A stretch of 64,000 nt of DNA from Bacteriovoracaceae bacterium UBA6153 (GTDB lineage Bacteria; Bdellovibrionota; Bacteriovoracia; Bacteriovoracales; Bacteriovoracaceae), in assembly GCA_002428265.1 (NCBI GenBank), contig DIUR01000033.1, positions 124,001 to 188,000 of the forward strand. The letters are read 5' to 3'. How positions within the stretch are numbered: position 1 is the stretch's first letter; the number at the start of each line of letters is the position of its first letter. Of this stretch, positions 51,213 to 59,752 are shown piece after piece. The position numbers and the translations under genes are program-made. Below the pieces are notes generated by a model, which saw only the letters and a list, made by a program, of their open reading frames with translations, had not been told where the DNA came from and ran no database searches.

Positions 51213-51277
51213 ATTCCGCTTGAATGATTTATTAGAAAAACGATTTATAAAAGAGTTCCACTTAGACGGAGAATACT

Positions 51278-52117
51278 ATGACAACAACAGCTCACTCTTA
51301 CAGCGCAGAAGAACTTCAACTTTTTAAAGACATCAAAAATGGTAAAACATTTGAAGCTGACTCTGCGGACATGCCTGCATTTTACCGCAAGCATTTATTA
51401 AACCTTTTATGGATGCAAGGAGATTCAGAATACTCTGGGGCCCTTGGATACATGCCATACATTGAGAAAGCTCCAACTCTTCAAGAAAAAGTTTTAGTTG
51501 CTCAAATGGTTAAAGATGAAATGAGACACGCTTCAGTTATTTATCGTCTATTAGAAGAACTTGGACAAAATACAACTGCGCACATTGAAAAAACAGATCT
51601 TGGATACAAGCTTGAAGAAGATCAAATCAATATCGGTTTCAAAAGATTAAAAGACGACTACCGTGTAAATATTTTTTACTACGATATCAAGTACTGGACT
51701 GACTATATCCTTTTTAACTTTTTAATGGATAGAGCTGCAGGTCACCAACTTCAAGACACTTTTAACTCAAGCTATATGCCATGGAAAAAAGCGATCGAAG
51801 GTATCTACAAAGAAGAAGTCATGCACTTAGCTCACGGAGATAAGTGGGTACGTATTCTTTCAAAAGATCCAGAACAAAAGAAATTCTTACAAGAGCGCCT
51901 TAATCTTTGGTGGCCAAGAGTTATGAACATTTTTGGTTCAACTCAAGGAGCTTCAAACGATCTATACGTAAATCTTGGATTAAAACAAAGAACGAATGGA
52001 GAAATCCGTGCTGTCTTCGTTAAAGAGATTCAAGATATGTGTGACGAAGCAGGATTAACACTTCCTGAATACAAAGAAGAAGATCAACCAAAAAGAGAAC
52101 CAAAACAAAAACAATAA
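51278..52117 (+). CDS. PaaA-like diiron oxygenase (phenylacetyl-CoA epoxidase alpha-type)
   Basis: 279 residues, ferritin-like. The layout matches PaaA: FYRKHLLNLLWMQGDSEYSG near the N-terminus, then ExxH ligands in AQMVKDEMRHASVIYRLLEE and in GIYKEEVMHLAHGDKW, and WWPRVMNIFGSTQGASND near the end, which parallels the PaaA 'FWWPALMMFGPN' segment. PaaA epoxidises phenylacetyl-CoA together with PaaB, C, D and E. None of those partners is visible in the window, so this may use another partner or be a different diiron enzyme (PaaA/BoxB relatives). ATG has CGGAGAA upstream. One base separates it from the dehydrogenase gene. Confidence 0.8.
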   Translation: MTTTAHSYSAEELQLFKDIKNGKTFEADSADMPAFYRKHLLNLLWMQGDSEYSGALGYMPYIEKAPTLQEKVLVAQMVKDEMRHASVIYRLLEELGQNTTAHIEKTDLGYKLEEDQINIGFKRLKDDYRVNIFYYDIKYWTDYILFNFLMDRAAGHQLQDTFNSSYMPWKKAIEGIYKEEVMHLAHGDKWVRILSKDPEQKKFLQERLNLWWPRVMNIFGSTQGASNDLYVNLGLKQRTNGEIRAVFVKEIQDMCDEAGLTLPEYKEEDQPKREPKQKQ

Positions 52118-52118
52118 T

Positions 52119-52982
52119 ATGGAATTAAAAAAAGTTATAGTGATTGGTACAGGAACCATGGGGCAAGGAATTGCCCAGTGGTTTCTGCAACAACACCTCG
52201 ATGTCGAGATGGTCGACAGCAATCACGACTTTGCTAAAAAAAGTCACGCTAAAATCCTTGAGCAGCTAGATACTCTGGCGAGCCGTGGAAAACTTAGTGC
52301 TGACGATGTGGCAAAATTTAAACCGCGATTAAATGTCGTCACTCTAGAGCAGGTTGATCCAAACTCTGATCTGGTAGTTGAAGCTATTATCGAAGACCTG
52401 GAAGTCAAAAAAGACCTTTTTAAAAAAATTGATGAACTCATGAGCGATAAAACAATTATTGCTTCAAACACTTCATCATTTCCCATCACTGAGCTAGGAA
52501 AAAATCTAAGAGACAGCAGAAAGCCAAACTTTTTGGGACTACACTTTTTTAACCCGGCCACGATTATGAAGCTGGTTGAAGTCATTAACGGTCTTGAAAC
52601 AAATAAAGACATTTCAAACGAAATACTGAGCTGGTTTAACTCGAGAGGAAAAGTCGCCGTCTTATGTGCTGACGCTCCGGGATTTATCGTCAACAGAGTG
52701 GCCCGTAATTTTTATGGTGAATCTCTGCGTGCTGTTGAAAACTATGACCTGAAATTAATCACTGAAGTCGATCTTGTCATGCGTGAAGTTGGTGGCTTTA
52801 AGATGGGCCCATTTGAACTCATGGACCTGATTGGTATCGACGTTAACCTAAATGTTACAGAATCAGTTTATAAAGCATTTTTTGATGAACCGAGATTTAA
52901 GCCACATCGACTTCAAAAAGAAATGGTGAATGCTCAAAGACTTGGAAGAAAAAGTAAAAAAGGATTTTACCTATATGAATGA
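52119..52982 (+). CDS. 3-hydroxyacyl-CoA dehydrogenase (PaaH N-terminal half)
   Basis: 287 residues with an N-terminal Rossmann domain (VIVIGTGTMGQGIAQWFLQQ), VVEAIIEDLEVKKDLFKKID, SNTSSFPITEL, LHFFNPATIMKLVEVI and the 3HCDH helical domain PGFIVNRVARNFYGESLRAV with GPFELMDLIGIDVN. It oxidises 3-hydroxyacyl-CoA with NAD. Complete as a Hbd-type enzyme. But the next gene encodes another hydroxyacyl-dehydrogenase C-terminal domain, so the pair matches the two-part PaaH (~500 residues). The two overlap by 8 bases in a different frame. Confidence 0.9.
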   Translation: MELKKVIVIGTGTMGQGIAQWFLQQHLDVEMVDSNHDFAKKSHAKILEQLDTLASRGKLSADDVAKFKPRLNVVTLEQVDPNSDLVVEAIIEDLEVKKDLFKKIDELMSDKTIIASNTSSFPITELGKNLRDSRKPNFLGLHFFNPATIMKLVEVINGLETNKDISNEILSWFNSRGKVAVLCADAPGFIVNRVARNFYGESLRAVENYDLKLITEVDLVMREVGGFKMGPFELMDLIGIDVNLNVTESVYKAFFDEPRFKPHRLQKEMVNAQRLGRKSKKGFYLYE

Positions 52983-53634
52983 CAACTCAAATACTTTGGT
53001 TGTTATTGATGACAATCACCCACTATACGAAGTGATCAAACCTCACTTTGAAGTTCGTAACGCCAAAGATGCGCTTGCAAGTTTTGATACTTATGAGTTG
53101 ATCATTGACCTGACAGCGATGAGAACAAAAGGCAAGATTGCTTTTTTGAAAGAACTCTCTCGAACGACAAAAGCAGAAATCATTTCTGATTTAACTCTTT
53201 CATGGGGAGAGATGGTTTTAAAAGAGTGTCCTAAAATTTCAGGAGCACTTTCTTTACTATTTTTTTCTCCAACACAAAAAGTTGAATACTTCGCCAAAAA
53301 TGAGCATACAAAAAGTCTCATTGAAAAATTTCTCACAGTTATCAATAAATCAGGTATTGAACATAGTCATCTTCGCCTAGGATTTCACTACCCTCGCGCG
53401 ATTTCAATGATCGTGAACGAAGCTTATTTTGCTCTAGGTGAAAATCTGGCCACTAAAGAAGCTATCGACCTGGCCATGAAAAATGGTGTGAACTATCCAT
53501 TGGGGCCGGTTGAATGGGGAGAAAAAATCGGACTGAAGTATATCATTGATCTTCTCACTGAATATTCAGAAATCACTCAAGACCCGCGCTATAGAATTGC
53601 ACAAGAATTAAAAATGACAGGAAAATACATATGA
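52975..53634 (+). CDS. PaaH-like C-terminal domain protein
   Basis: About 219 residues from ATG 52975; a start at 52930 would add residues encoded inside the previous gene. The C-terminal 90 residues carry a second 3HCDH C-terminal domain (HYPRAISMIVNEAYFALGEN, NYPLGPVEWGEKIGLKYIID), like the last domain of PaaH. The first half (VVIDDNHPLYEVIKPHFEV) resembles the RFF-adh linker domain. So this is the detached second half of PaaH. Its stop overlaps the start of the thiolase gene (ATGA). A sequencing frameshift is the main alternative. Confidence 0.75.
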   Translation: MNDNSNTLVVIDDNHPLYEVIKPHFEVRNAKDALASFDTYELIIDLTAMRTKGKIAFLKELSRTTKAEIISDLTLSWGEMVLKECPKISGALSLLFFSPTQKVEYFAKNEHTKSLIEKFLTVINKSGIEHSHLRLGFHYPRAISMIVNEAYFALGENLATKEAIDLAMKNGVNYPLGPVEWGEKIGLKYIIDLLTEYSEITQDPRYRIAQELKMTGKYI

Positions 53635-54827
53635 AAAGAACGTTTATTGTTCACGCAAAAAGAACTGCTATTGGAAAATTATCAGGTAAGCTATCAACAG
53701 TAAGAGTGGATGATTTACTTGCTCACGTTTTTACTGATCTTAAAAACTCACTTAATTTTGATCCGGCCCTGATCGACGACGTGATCGTCGGTTGTGCTAA
53801 CCAGGCCGGTGAAGATAATAGAAACATCGCCCGCATGGCCGTTATCCTTTCAGGGCTTCCATTAGAAGTCCCAGGAACAACTATCAATCGTCTTTGTGGG
53901 TCTTCACTAGACGCTGTCATTGATGGTTTTGCCCGCATTCAATCAGGCGTGGCAGACTGTCTGATCATCGGTGGTGCTGAAAGCATGACGAGAGCTCCAT
54001 ACGTACTAAGTAAAGCTGGAGACGCTTTTGGGCGCGACCAAAAAATGTTTGATACAACTCTAGGCTGGAGATTTCCAAACGCTAAGATGGAAAAAATGTT
54101 TCCACTTTTTACCATGGGTGAAACGGCCGAAGAGGTGGCCAACCTTTATAAAATTTCACGAGAAGAACAAGACCAATTTGCAGTGAACTCTCACAAGAAG
54201 GCCGTAGCTGCTTGGGATAGAGGCGACTTTAATGATGAAGTTATCCCCTACACTATCGAATCAAAAAAAGACTCGTTCGTTTTTGCTAAAGATGAATGCC
54301 CGCGCGCTGATTCAACGATGGAAGCTCTGGCAAAACTAAAACCTGTTTTTAGAAAAGATGGAACAGTGACTGCTGGAAACTCTAGCCCGATGAACGATGG
54401 TGCTTCAGCGGTACTACTTGTCAGTGAAGAGTTTATGAAAAAGCATAACCTCACTCCAATGATGGAAGTCACGGGAGCAGCAACCAGAGGAGTTCATCCT
54501 AATACAATGGGAATTGGGCCGGTTGAAGCTGTAAAAACTTTATTAAAACGTTACAACAAAAAAGTTTCTGACTTTGATGCTATTGAGCTTAACGAAGCGT
54601 TTGCCGCTCAGTCTATTGGATGCATTAAAGGTCTTGAGCTTGATCCATCAAAAGTTAATTTAAACGGCGGGGCCATTGCTATTGGGCACGCTCTAGGTAG
54701 CTCTGGAACGAGAATTGTGACAACTCTTGCTCACCAGATGAAGAAAAATAAAAATATTAAAGAAGGCCTAGCGACTATGTGTATTGGTGTAGGCCAGGGT
54801 ATCGCTGTCAGCTTCAGAAATTGTTAA
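53631..54827 (+). CDS. 3-oxoadipyl-CoA/acetyl-CoA thiolase (PaaJ/PcaF-like)
   Basis: 398-residue thiolase with catalytic Cys89 in NRLCGSSLDAV, His in NLNGGAIAIGHALGSSGTR near 349, and Cys in TMCIGVGQG near 383. The N-terminal stretch GCANQAGEDNRNIARMAVIL and LSGLPLEVPGTTINRLCGSS matches the PaaJ/PcaF group that cleaves 3-oxoadipyl-CoA to succinyl- and acetyl-CoA. Linked by ATGA overlap to the PaaH C-terminal gene. General beta-ketothiolase activity is possible too. Length is normal. Confidence 0.9.
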   Translation: MKRTFIVHAKRTAIGKLSGKLSTVRVDDLLAHVFTDLKNSLNFDPALIDDVIVGCANQAGEDNRNIARMAVILSGLPLEVPGTTINRLCGSSLDAVIDGFARIQSGVADCLIIGGAESMTRAPYVLSKAGDAFGRDQKMFDTTLGWRFPNAKMEKMFPLFTMGETAEEVANLYKISREEQDQFAVNSHKKAVAAWDRGDFNDEVIPYTIESKKDSFVFAKDECPRADSTMEALAKLKPVFRKDGTVTAGNSSPMNDGASAVLLVSEEFMKKHNLTPMMEVTGAATRGVHPNTMGIGPVEAVKTLLKRYNKKVSDFDAIELNEAFAAQSIGCIKGLELDPSKVNLNGGAIAIGHALGSSGTRIVTTLAHQMKKNKNIKEGLATMCIGVGQGIAVSFRNC

Positions 54828-54834
54828 GGATTTT

Positions 54835-56100
54835 ATGTTTAAAATAATTTTCCTGTGCTCACTTATTTCAATTTCTGCGCACGCTGATTTGTCAGGCATG
54901 CCTCCGCATATCGGGCCAGAAGGTCTGCAGTTTTCTAAAATTCATACTTATAAAGTTGAAAAACTGATTGAAAACCAGCTTTCACAAAAAGAATTGAATG
55001 CTGAAGATGCGGCCGAATTAAAACAAATTGAAATGATTCTCACTGACGGGAAAAAGGCCAGTAAGTGGATTGAGATTGTAAACGAGTCTCGCCTTCCTGG
55101 ATCTAAGCTTGATCTTTCAAGTCCTACGAAGTCAGGAGGAATCCCTATCAATGCTCCTCAAAAAAGTAGCACTGAAATTATGGTTAAGAGATATGAAGAC
55201 TTTTTAGCAACTGCTCCTGCCGCTATAACAGATGTTATTAAAAGCAATCAGGAGCTTCCGAAAACTGCTCCTATAGCAGATGCTGAGTTTGTGACTTCAC
55301 TTCGCATCCTGGATAGAATTTATCAATCAACAATCAGATGGGCAGGAGCTCGCTCTTGGTTGTCTTGGTATATTAATCGCTCAATATTCGATATGAGAGG
55401 ATTTATCTTTCTTCGAGACACTCCTAATCTGGAAGCCACTCTCAAAACTTATCCAGAAATGAGCTCTGAAGACAAATTAAAATATAATAGCTGGCTCTTA
55501 GGTTTGTGCAGAAATGGTGATTTCGAATCAAGTGATTGCAGAACAGAGCTTAGCAATTCAATCAAAAGAAATAACTTATTTGGTTTTTATACTCGTTTTA
55601 ACAAATATGGGCAGAGCATGTATGACCTGTTCTTTACTGTGAAAAAAACCCGTAAAGAGATGTTCTGGAATCCAGAGCGTACAGTTCTTCATGCGCCTTT
55701 CTTAACTCCAGATCGCGCTGATGTGCAGAACTGGTTAAAAGAAAATGTAGAAGATGAATGGAAGGGCGAAAATTTCAATCTTCAAATCGACTTTAAAAAG
55801 ACCACTCAGGATATTCCAAAGATTGAGTTCAAAGAAGGCGTAACGGCCCACGTGAACGGCATTGCCGGCAATACAATAACCATGGAAGCCGAATACCCAA
55901 TTGATTCAAAAGATCAAAAGTGGACTATCCGTCACGAATACGGCCACGTATTGGGATTCGAAGACTGCTATCTTGAGTTCTACGACACCAATGAAAAAGC
56001 CATGATCTATTACGAAATAGATGTGAACAATTTAATGTGCTCAAGAAACGGACATCTCAATTCATCACATATCGAACAACTTCAAAAAATGTACAAATAA
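54835..56100 (+). CDS. Secreted metzincin-like zinc protease
   Basis: 421 residues. Signal peptide MFKIIFLCSLISISAHA. Near residue 367 is HEYGHVLGFEDCY: HExxHxxGxxD, with His367, Glu368, His371 and Asp377, the zinc-binding form known from snapalysin-type metzincins, and NNLMCSRNGH follows as a plausible Met-turn. The first 300 residues are helical with an uncommon domain (RSWLSWYINRSIFDMRGFIF). It stands inside an acyl-CoA catabolic gene group, 7 bases after the thiolase and 13 before the aldehyde dehydrogenase, which suggests co-expression though function is unrelated. Substrate unknown. Confidence 0.75.
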   Translation: MFKIIFLCSLISISAHADLSGMPPHIGPEGLQFSKIHTYKVEKLIENQLSQKELNAEDAAELKQIEMILTDGKKASKWIEIVNESRLPGSKLDLSSPTKSGGIPINAPQKSSTEIMVKRYEDFLATAPAAITDVIKSNQELPKTAPIADAEFVTSLRILDRIYQSTIRWAGARSWLSWYINRSIFDMRGFIFLRDTPNLEATLKTYPEMSSEDKLKYNSWLLGLCRNGDFESSDCRTELSNSIKRNNLFGFYTRFNKYGQSMYDLFFTVKKTRKEMFWNPERTVLHAPFLTPDRADVQNWLKENVEDEWKGENFNLQIDFKKTTQDIPKIEFKEGVTAHVNGIAGNTITMEAEYPIDSKDQKWTIRHEYGHVLGFEDCYLEFYDTNEKAMIYYEIDVNNLMCSRNGHLNSSHIEQLQKMYK

Positions 56101-56113
56101 AAGGATAAAAATT

Positions 56114-57601
56114 ATGGAAATCAAATTATTCATCAATGGACAATTTAGAGACTCAAGCGAGAAAATTATTAAGACTTCTTATGACCCTTCAAACGGAGCA
56201 GAAGTTGCAAAATACCACGTGCCTTCTACTAAGGATATCGACGAAGCCGTAACGGCCGCTCATAATGCTTTCTACAATCCTGAATGGAAGAATATGTCTC
56301 AGGACAACCGTGCAGACCTGCTTCTAAAGATTTCAGAAAAAATTAAAGAGCGCGCTAAAGAAATTGTCGATATCGAAGTTAGAGACTCTGGTTCTACTCT
56401 TAGAAAAGCAAAAGCGGATGTTCATAACACTGCTGCTTTTTTTAAAGTGATGAGTAAGACGGCCCGCGAATTAAAAATGAACATCAAAGATGAAGCGGCC
56501 ACACGCGCAGGCTTTTCAATCAACTCACGCGAGTACGCTCCCGTTGGAGTATGCGCTCAAATTATTCCATGGAACTTTCCTCTGGTCATGGCCGGATGGA
56601 AACTTGGACCTATCCTGGCAACAGGATGCACGACTGTTTTAAAGACAGCAGAAGAAACTCCGGCATCAGCTGCTATTCTTGCTGAAATTATCAGAGATGC
56701 AGGTGTTCCAGCTGGGGTTGTAAATATCATCACTGGTGGAGCAGATACAGGGCGCGCGCTACTAAATCATTCACAAATTAGAAAAGTTGCTTTCACTGGC
56801 TCAACAATGGTTGGAAAAGAAATTCTAAAAACGGTTGCTCCAAACATTACAACGGCCACAATGGAGCTGGGTGGAAAGTCTGCCAACATTGTTTTAAACG
56901 ATGCTGACCTATCAATTGCTGTTGACGGTGCTCTCTATGCTTTCTTGTACCACTCAGGACAAGCTTGTGACTCTGGAACAAGACTATTAGTTCAAGAAGA
57001 AATCTACCCTGCTTTCATGGAAAAATTTTTAAAACGTATTAAAGAAGTAAAAGTTGCTCCAACCACTGATCCAAACGCAGGCTACGGCCCGGTTGTTAGT
57101 GAAAAACAAATGAAGACAATTTTAGGATTTATTGAAAAAACCAAAGCGGAAGAAGGAGTTCTTTTAAGTGGTGGAAACAGAATCACTGAAGGCGAGTTCG
57201 CAAAAGGATTCTTCATTGAGCCGACAGCTTTTGAAATCACTCCAAAGCACACAATCTTCCAGGAAGAAATTTTTGGGCCAGTTGTTGGGATTACAAAATT
57301 TAAAACAATCGAAGAAGGTGTCTTGCTTGCAAACAATTCTAAATACGGTTTAGCAGGTGCCGTTTGGTCTAAAGACAACGCTCTTGCTCATTCGGTAGCA
57401 AGCCAGCTTGAAGCTGGGACAGTTTGGATTAACGAATACCATTTACTAAATCCAGGAATGCCATTTGGAGGATTCAAGGAATCTGGTCTTGGAAGAGAGA
57501 TGGGTTCAGAAGGAATTATGGCCTATCTTGAAGTCCGCCACGTATGGGAGTCTGATTGTAATGAGCGCGAGAAAAAAGTGTGGCTTGATGCAATTTTTTA
57601 A
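56114..57601 (+). CDS. Aldehyde dehydrogenase
   Basis: 495-residue ALDH-family enzyme with all key elements: IPWNFPLVMAGWKLGPILAT, FTGSTMVGKE, ATMELGGKSANIVLND with the general-base Glu near 250, SGQACDSGTRLLVQEE with catalytic Cys285, FQEEIFGPVVGI and MPFGGFKESGLGREMGSEG. Oxidises an aldehyde with NAD(P). Substrate is not set by sequence; in a phenylacetate-like setting phenylacetaldehyde is a possibility. ATG 56114 follows an AAAGGA site. The following small gene overlaps its 3' end by 14 bases. Confidence 0.9.
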   Translation: MEIKLFINGQFRDSSEKIIKTSYDPSNGAEVAKYHVPSTKDIDEAVTAAHNAFYNPEWKNMSQDNRADLLLKISEKIKERAKEIVDIEVRDSGSTLRKAKADVHNTAAFFKVMSKTARELKMNIKDEAATRAGFSINSREYAPVGVCAQIIPWNFPLVMAGWKLGPILATGCTTVLKTAEETPASAAILAEIIRDAGVPAGVVNIITGGADTGRALLNHSQIRKVAFTGSTMVGKEILKTVAPNITTATMELGGKSANIVLNDADLSIAVDGALYAFLYHSGQACDSGTRLLVQEEIYPAFMEKFLKRIKEVKVAPTTDPNAGYGPVVSEKQMKTILGFIEKTKAEEGVLLSGGNRITEGEFAKGFFIEPTAFEITPKHTIFQEEIFGPVVGITKFKTIEEGVLLANNSKYGLAGAVWSKDNALAHSVASQLEAGTVWINEYHLLNPGMPFGGFKESGLGREMGSEGIMAYLEVRHVWESDCNEREKKVWLDAIF

Positions 57602-58100
57602 AGTTTTTCTACTTTCATTTATTATTATGTCGGGGGCCCAGGCTTCCGACTTAAAAAATATCATTGAAACTAAAGAGTACGGCAGCTGCGAAACCAATAA
57701 CCTTTCTTTTTCTGCCATGAAATTCTACAAGATCCCTCTTGGTGAAAAATACGAAAATTATGATCTCTACTTAAGAGTTCTTTTATTTTTCAATCAAGAC
57801 GAAACTCTCTCAATGAGACTGACCACTCAGGCACTGCTAGGATGTCAGGGCGACGCTTGCAGCTATTATCCAGTCGCTGATCAGTGGACAAAAACAACTT
57901 ATACTGAAAATGGAATTATCCAAATCCCAGAACTAGGTAGAATTATCTTAGACAACCCTGAAAATACAAATCGTGGGTTTAAAATAACTTTTAAAGATGA
58001 CTTTATTCATCCACACTTGAGTGGATTAAAGTTTATTGGCGGCATGGTAGCAGTCAATTTCAATCAACATGGTGTCAACACCATGAATATTTGCAAATAA
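57588..58100 (+). CDS. Small secreted protein
   Basis: Best start is ATG 57588 (MQFFKVFLLSFIIMSGAQA), which gives a clean signal peptide, rather than an in-frame ATG at 57465 inside the aldehyde dehydrogenase gene. 170 residues with a beta-rich pattern (YENYDLYLRVLLFFNQDE, NTNRGFKITFKDDF), CQGDAC, and a C-terminal Cys, suggesting disulfide bonds. No family recognised. Overlaps the upstream gene by 14 bases and precedes the GST gene by 16 bases, so it is part of the same transcription unit. Confidence 0.65.
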   Translation: MQFFKVFLLSFIIMSGAQASDLKNIIETKEYGSCETNNLSFSAMKFYKIPLGEKYENYDLYLRVLLFFNQDETLSMRLTTQALLGCQGDACSYYPVADQWTKTTYTENGIIQIPELGRIILDNPENTNRGFKITFKDDFIHPHLSGLKFIGGMVAVNFNQHGVNTMNICK

Positions 58101-58116
58101 AAAGGGATTTTGCTCT

Positions 58117-58728
58117 ATGAAAAAACCAATTGATCTCTACTGTATGGCCTTACAAGATAGAAGTGACCGTGTTCGCTGGCTTCTGGAAGAAATGAATGTG
58201 CCTTACACAAATCACTTCATGCCTATGGGCTCTGCTGAAAAAAACTCTCCTGAATATCGTAAACTAAATCCAATGAACAGAGTTCCAACTATCGTTGATG
58301 GAGACATTGTCCTTCACGAATCGGCGGCCATCTGTATGTATCTTGCAGATAAGTATAGCTATGGAAAACTTGCCCCAGAATCTTCTAACGTTAAAGAGCG
58401 TGCTCTTTATACACAATGGATGATTTTCTCTGTTGGTACACTTGAAGCGGTCGTTGCAAGAATGTTTACTCACATGAACTCTCCTACTGAAATTGCTGAA
58501 ACACTAAAATACGTAAAAGAGCAGTCAGCTTTCTTTAAGATGGCACTAAACCCAATCCTAGAGCGCCAAGATTATATCCTTGAATCAGGATTTTCTGCAG
58601 CAGATATCATGCTTGGAGCAGTTATCCCTGGGGCCTATGATGATCTCGTAAAAGATAATCCCCCTATTCAAAACTATATGGAACGCCTAAAGTCCCGCGA
58701 AGCAGCGATTAGAGCAAAAGTTTTTTAA
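58117..58728 (+). CDS. Glutathione S-transferase family protein
   Basis: 203 residues. N-terminal thioredoxin-fold domain: LYCMALQDRSDRVRWLLEEM near 7-26 with Ser16 in the usual active position, LNPMNRVPTIVDGD with the conserved cis-Pro near 55, and LHESAAICMYLADKY with the Glu-Ser pair that binds glutathione. C-terminal helical domain ends SAADIMLGAVIPGAYDDL, where the N-capping Asp of the family is present. General detoxification or isomerase role; the neighbouring aldehyde dehydrogenase and catabolic genes would agree with either. Confidence 0.88.
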   Translation: MKKPIDLYCMALQDRSDRVRWLLEEMNVPYTNHFMPMGSAEKNSPEYRKLNPMNRVPTIVDGDIVLHESAAICMYLADKYSYGKLAPESSNVKERALYTQWMIFSVGTLEAVVARMFTHMNSPTEIAETLKYVKEQSAFFKMALNPILERQDYILESGFSAADIMLGAVIPGAYDDLVKDNPPIQNYMERLKSREAAIRAKVF

Positions 58729-58729
58729 T

Positions 58730-59749
58730 ATGAAAAAATGTAAAATTCTTCTGATGGTGTTTATGATCTTCCAATCTGTTTCTTGCAGCTCAAATGAAAA
58801 ATATAAAATCACAGATCACTACAATGGAAAAAACTTCTTTAATCCTGGCACTAACGATGAACCAAAAAGTATCTTTACTGTTTTAAAATGGAAGATTTTT
58901 GGTGATAGCTCTGTCTGGCCGGATAAAATTACTCCTGCCTATGAGCTGGCCGTACCGGCCCCATCTTCAGAAAAATTAGTCGTCACCTTTGTTAACCACG
59001 CGGCCTTTTTAGTTCAGGTCGACGGCCTTAACATTCTTACTGACCCTGTATGGGCCAAACGAGTGAGTCCACTAAGTTTTGCTGGCCCATCTAGACTTCA
59101 TCCTCCGGGAATTGAATTTGATAAACTTCCAAAAATTCATGCGGTCCTTATTTCTCATAATCACTATGACCACATGGATGCTGAAACAATAAAAAAACTA
59201 GAAGATAAAGACGCTCCACTTTTTATTGTTCCTCTGGCAAACATGGAAAAAATGAAATCGTTTGGTGCAAAAAATGTTGTCGAAATTGACTGGTGGGACT
59301 CTATCAATCTTTCTGGCTCGGTAAAAGTAACTCTTACTCCAGCAAGACACTGGTCGAGCAGGACACTTTGGGATAAGCGCAAGTCTCTATGGGGTAGCTT
59401 TTATGTCGAAACCAAAAAAGAAAAAATTTATTTCGCTGGAGATACCGGATACGGTGCTCACTTTGCTGAAATTTATAAGCGCCTGGGAGCTCCAACTCTT
59501 TCAATGCTCTCTATTGGAGCTTATCAACCTCGATGGTTTATGAAAGAAATGCACATGAATCCCGAAGATGCTGTCTTAGCTCATCTGGATTTGCAGTCTA
59601 AAATGTCTTTGGGAATGCACTTTGGAACCTTTAAACTCTCAGATGAGAAATTTGAAGATCCAATCAATGACCTTGAAATGGCAAAAAAGAAATTAAATGT
59701 CGTGAATTTTAAAACAATTAATCCAGGTGCAACAATAGAGGGAATTTAA
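58730..59749 (+). CDS. NAPE-PLD/UlaG-like metallo-beta-lactamase lipoprotein
   Basis: 339 residues. Lipoprotein signal ends QSVSCSS. The MBL fold has the HxHxDH motif ISHNHYDHMD (His143, His145, Asp147, His148) and later ARHWSSRTLWDKRKSLWGSF and FAGDTGYG, which match the N-acyl phosphatidylethanolamine phospholipase D family, along with NHAAFLVQVDGLNILTDPVW. Family members hydrolyse phospholipids or related phosphoesters. Here the enzyme is membrane-anchored outside the cytoplasm, so prey or self lipids are candidate substrates (inference). Follows the GST gene after one base. Confidence 0.85.
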   Translation: MKKCKILLMVFMIFQSVSCSSNEKYKITDHYNGKNFFNPGTNDEPKSIFTVLKWKIFGDSSVWPDKITPAYELAVPAPSSEKLVVTFVNHAAFLVQVDGLNILTDPVWAKRVSPLSFAGPSRLHPPGIEFDKLPKIHAVLISHNHYDHMDAETIKKLEDKDAPLFIVPLANMEKMKSFGAKNVVEIDWWDSINLSGSVKVTLTPARHWSSRTLWDKRKSLWGSFYVETKKEKIYFAGDTGYGAHFAEIYKRLGAPTLSMLSIGAYQPRWFMKEMHMNPEDAVLAHLDLQSKMSLGMHFGTFKLSDEKFEDPINDLEMAKKKLNVVNFKTINPGATIEGI

Positions 59750-59752
59750 CCT

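Noticed and set aside
52930..52982. Programmed frameshift joining the two PaaH halves
   Set aside because: No convincing slippery heptamer followed by structure; the second part has its own ATG with AAGGA upstream.
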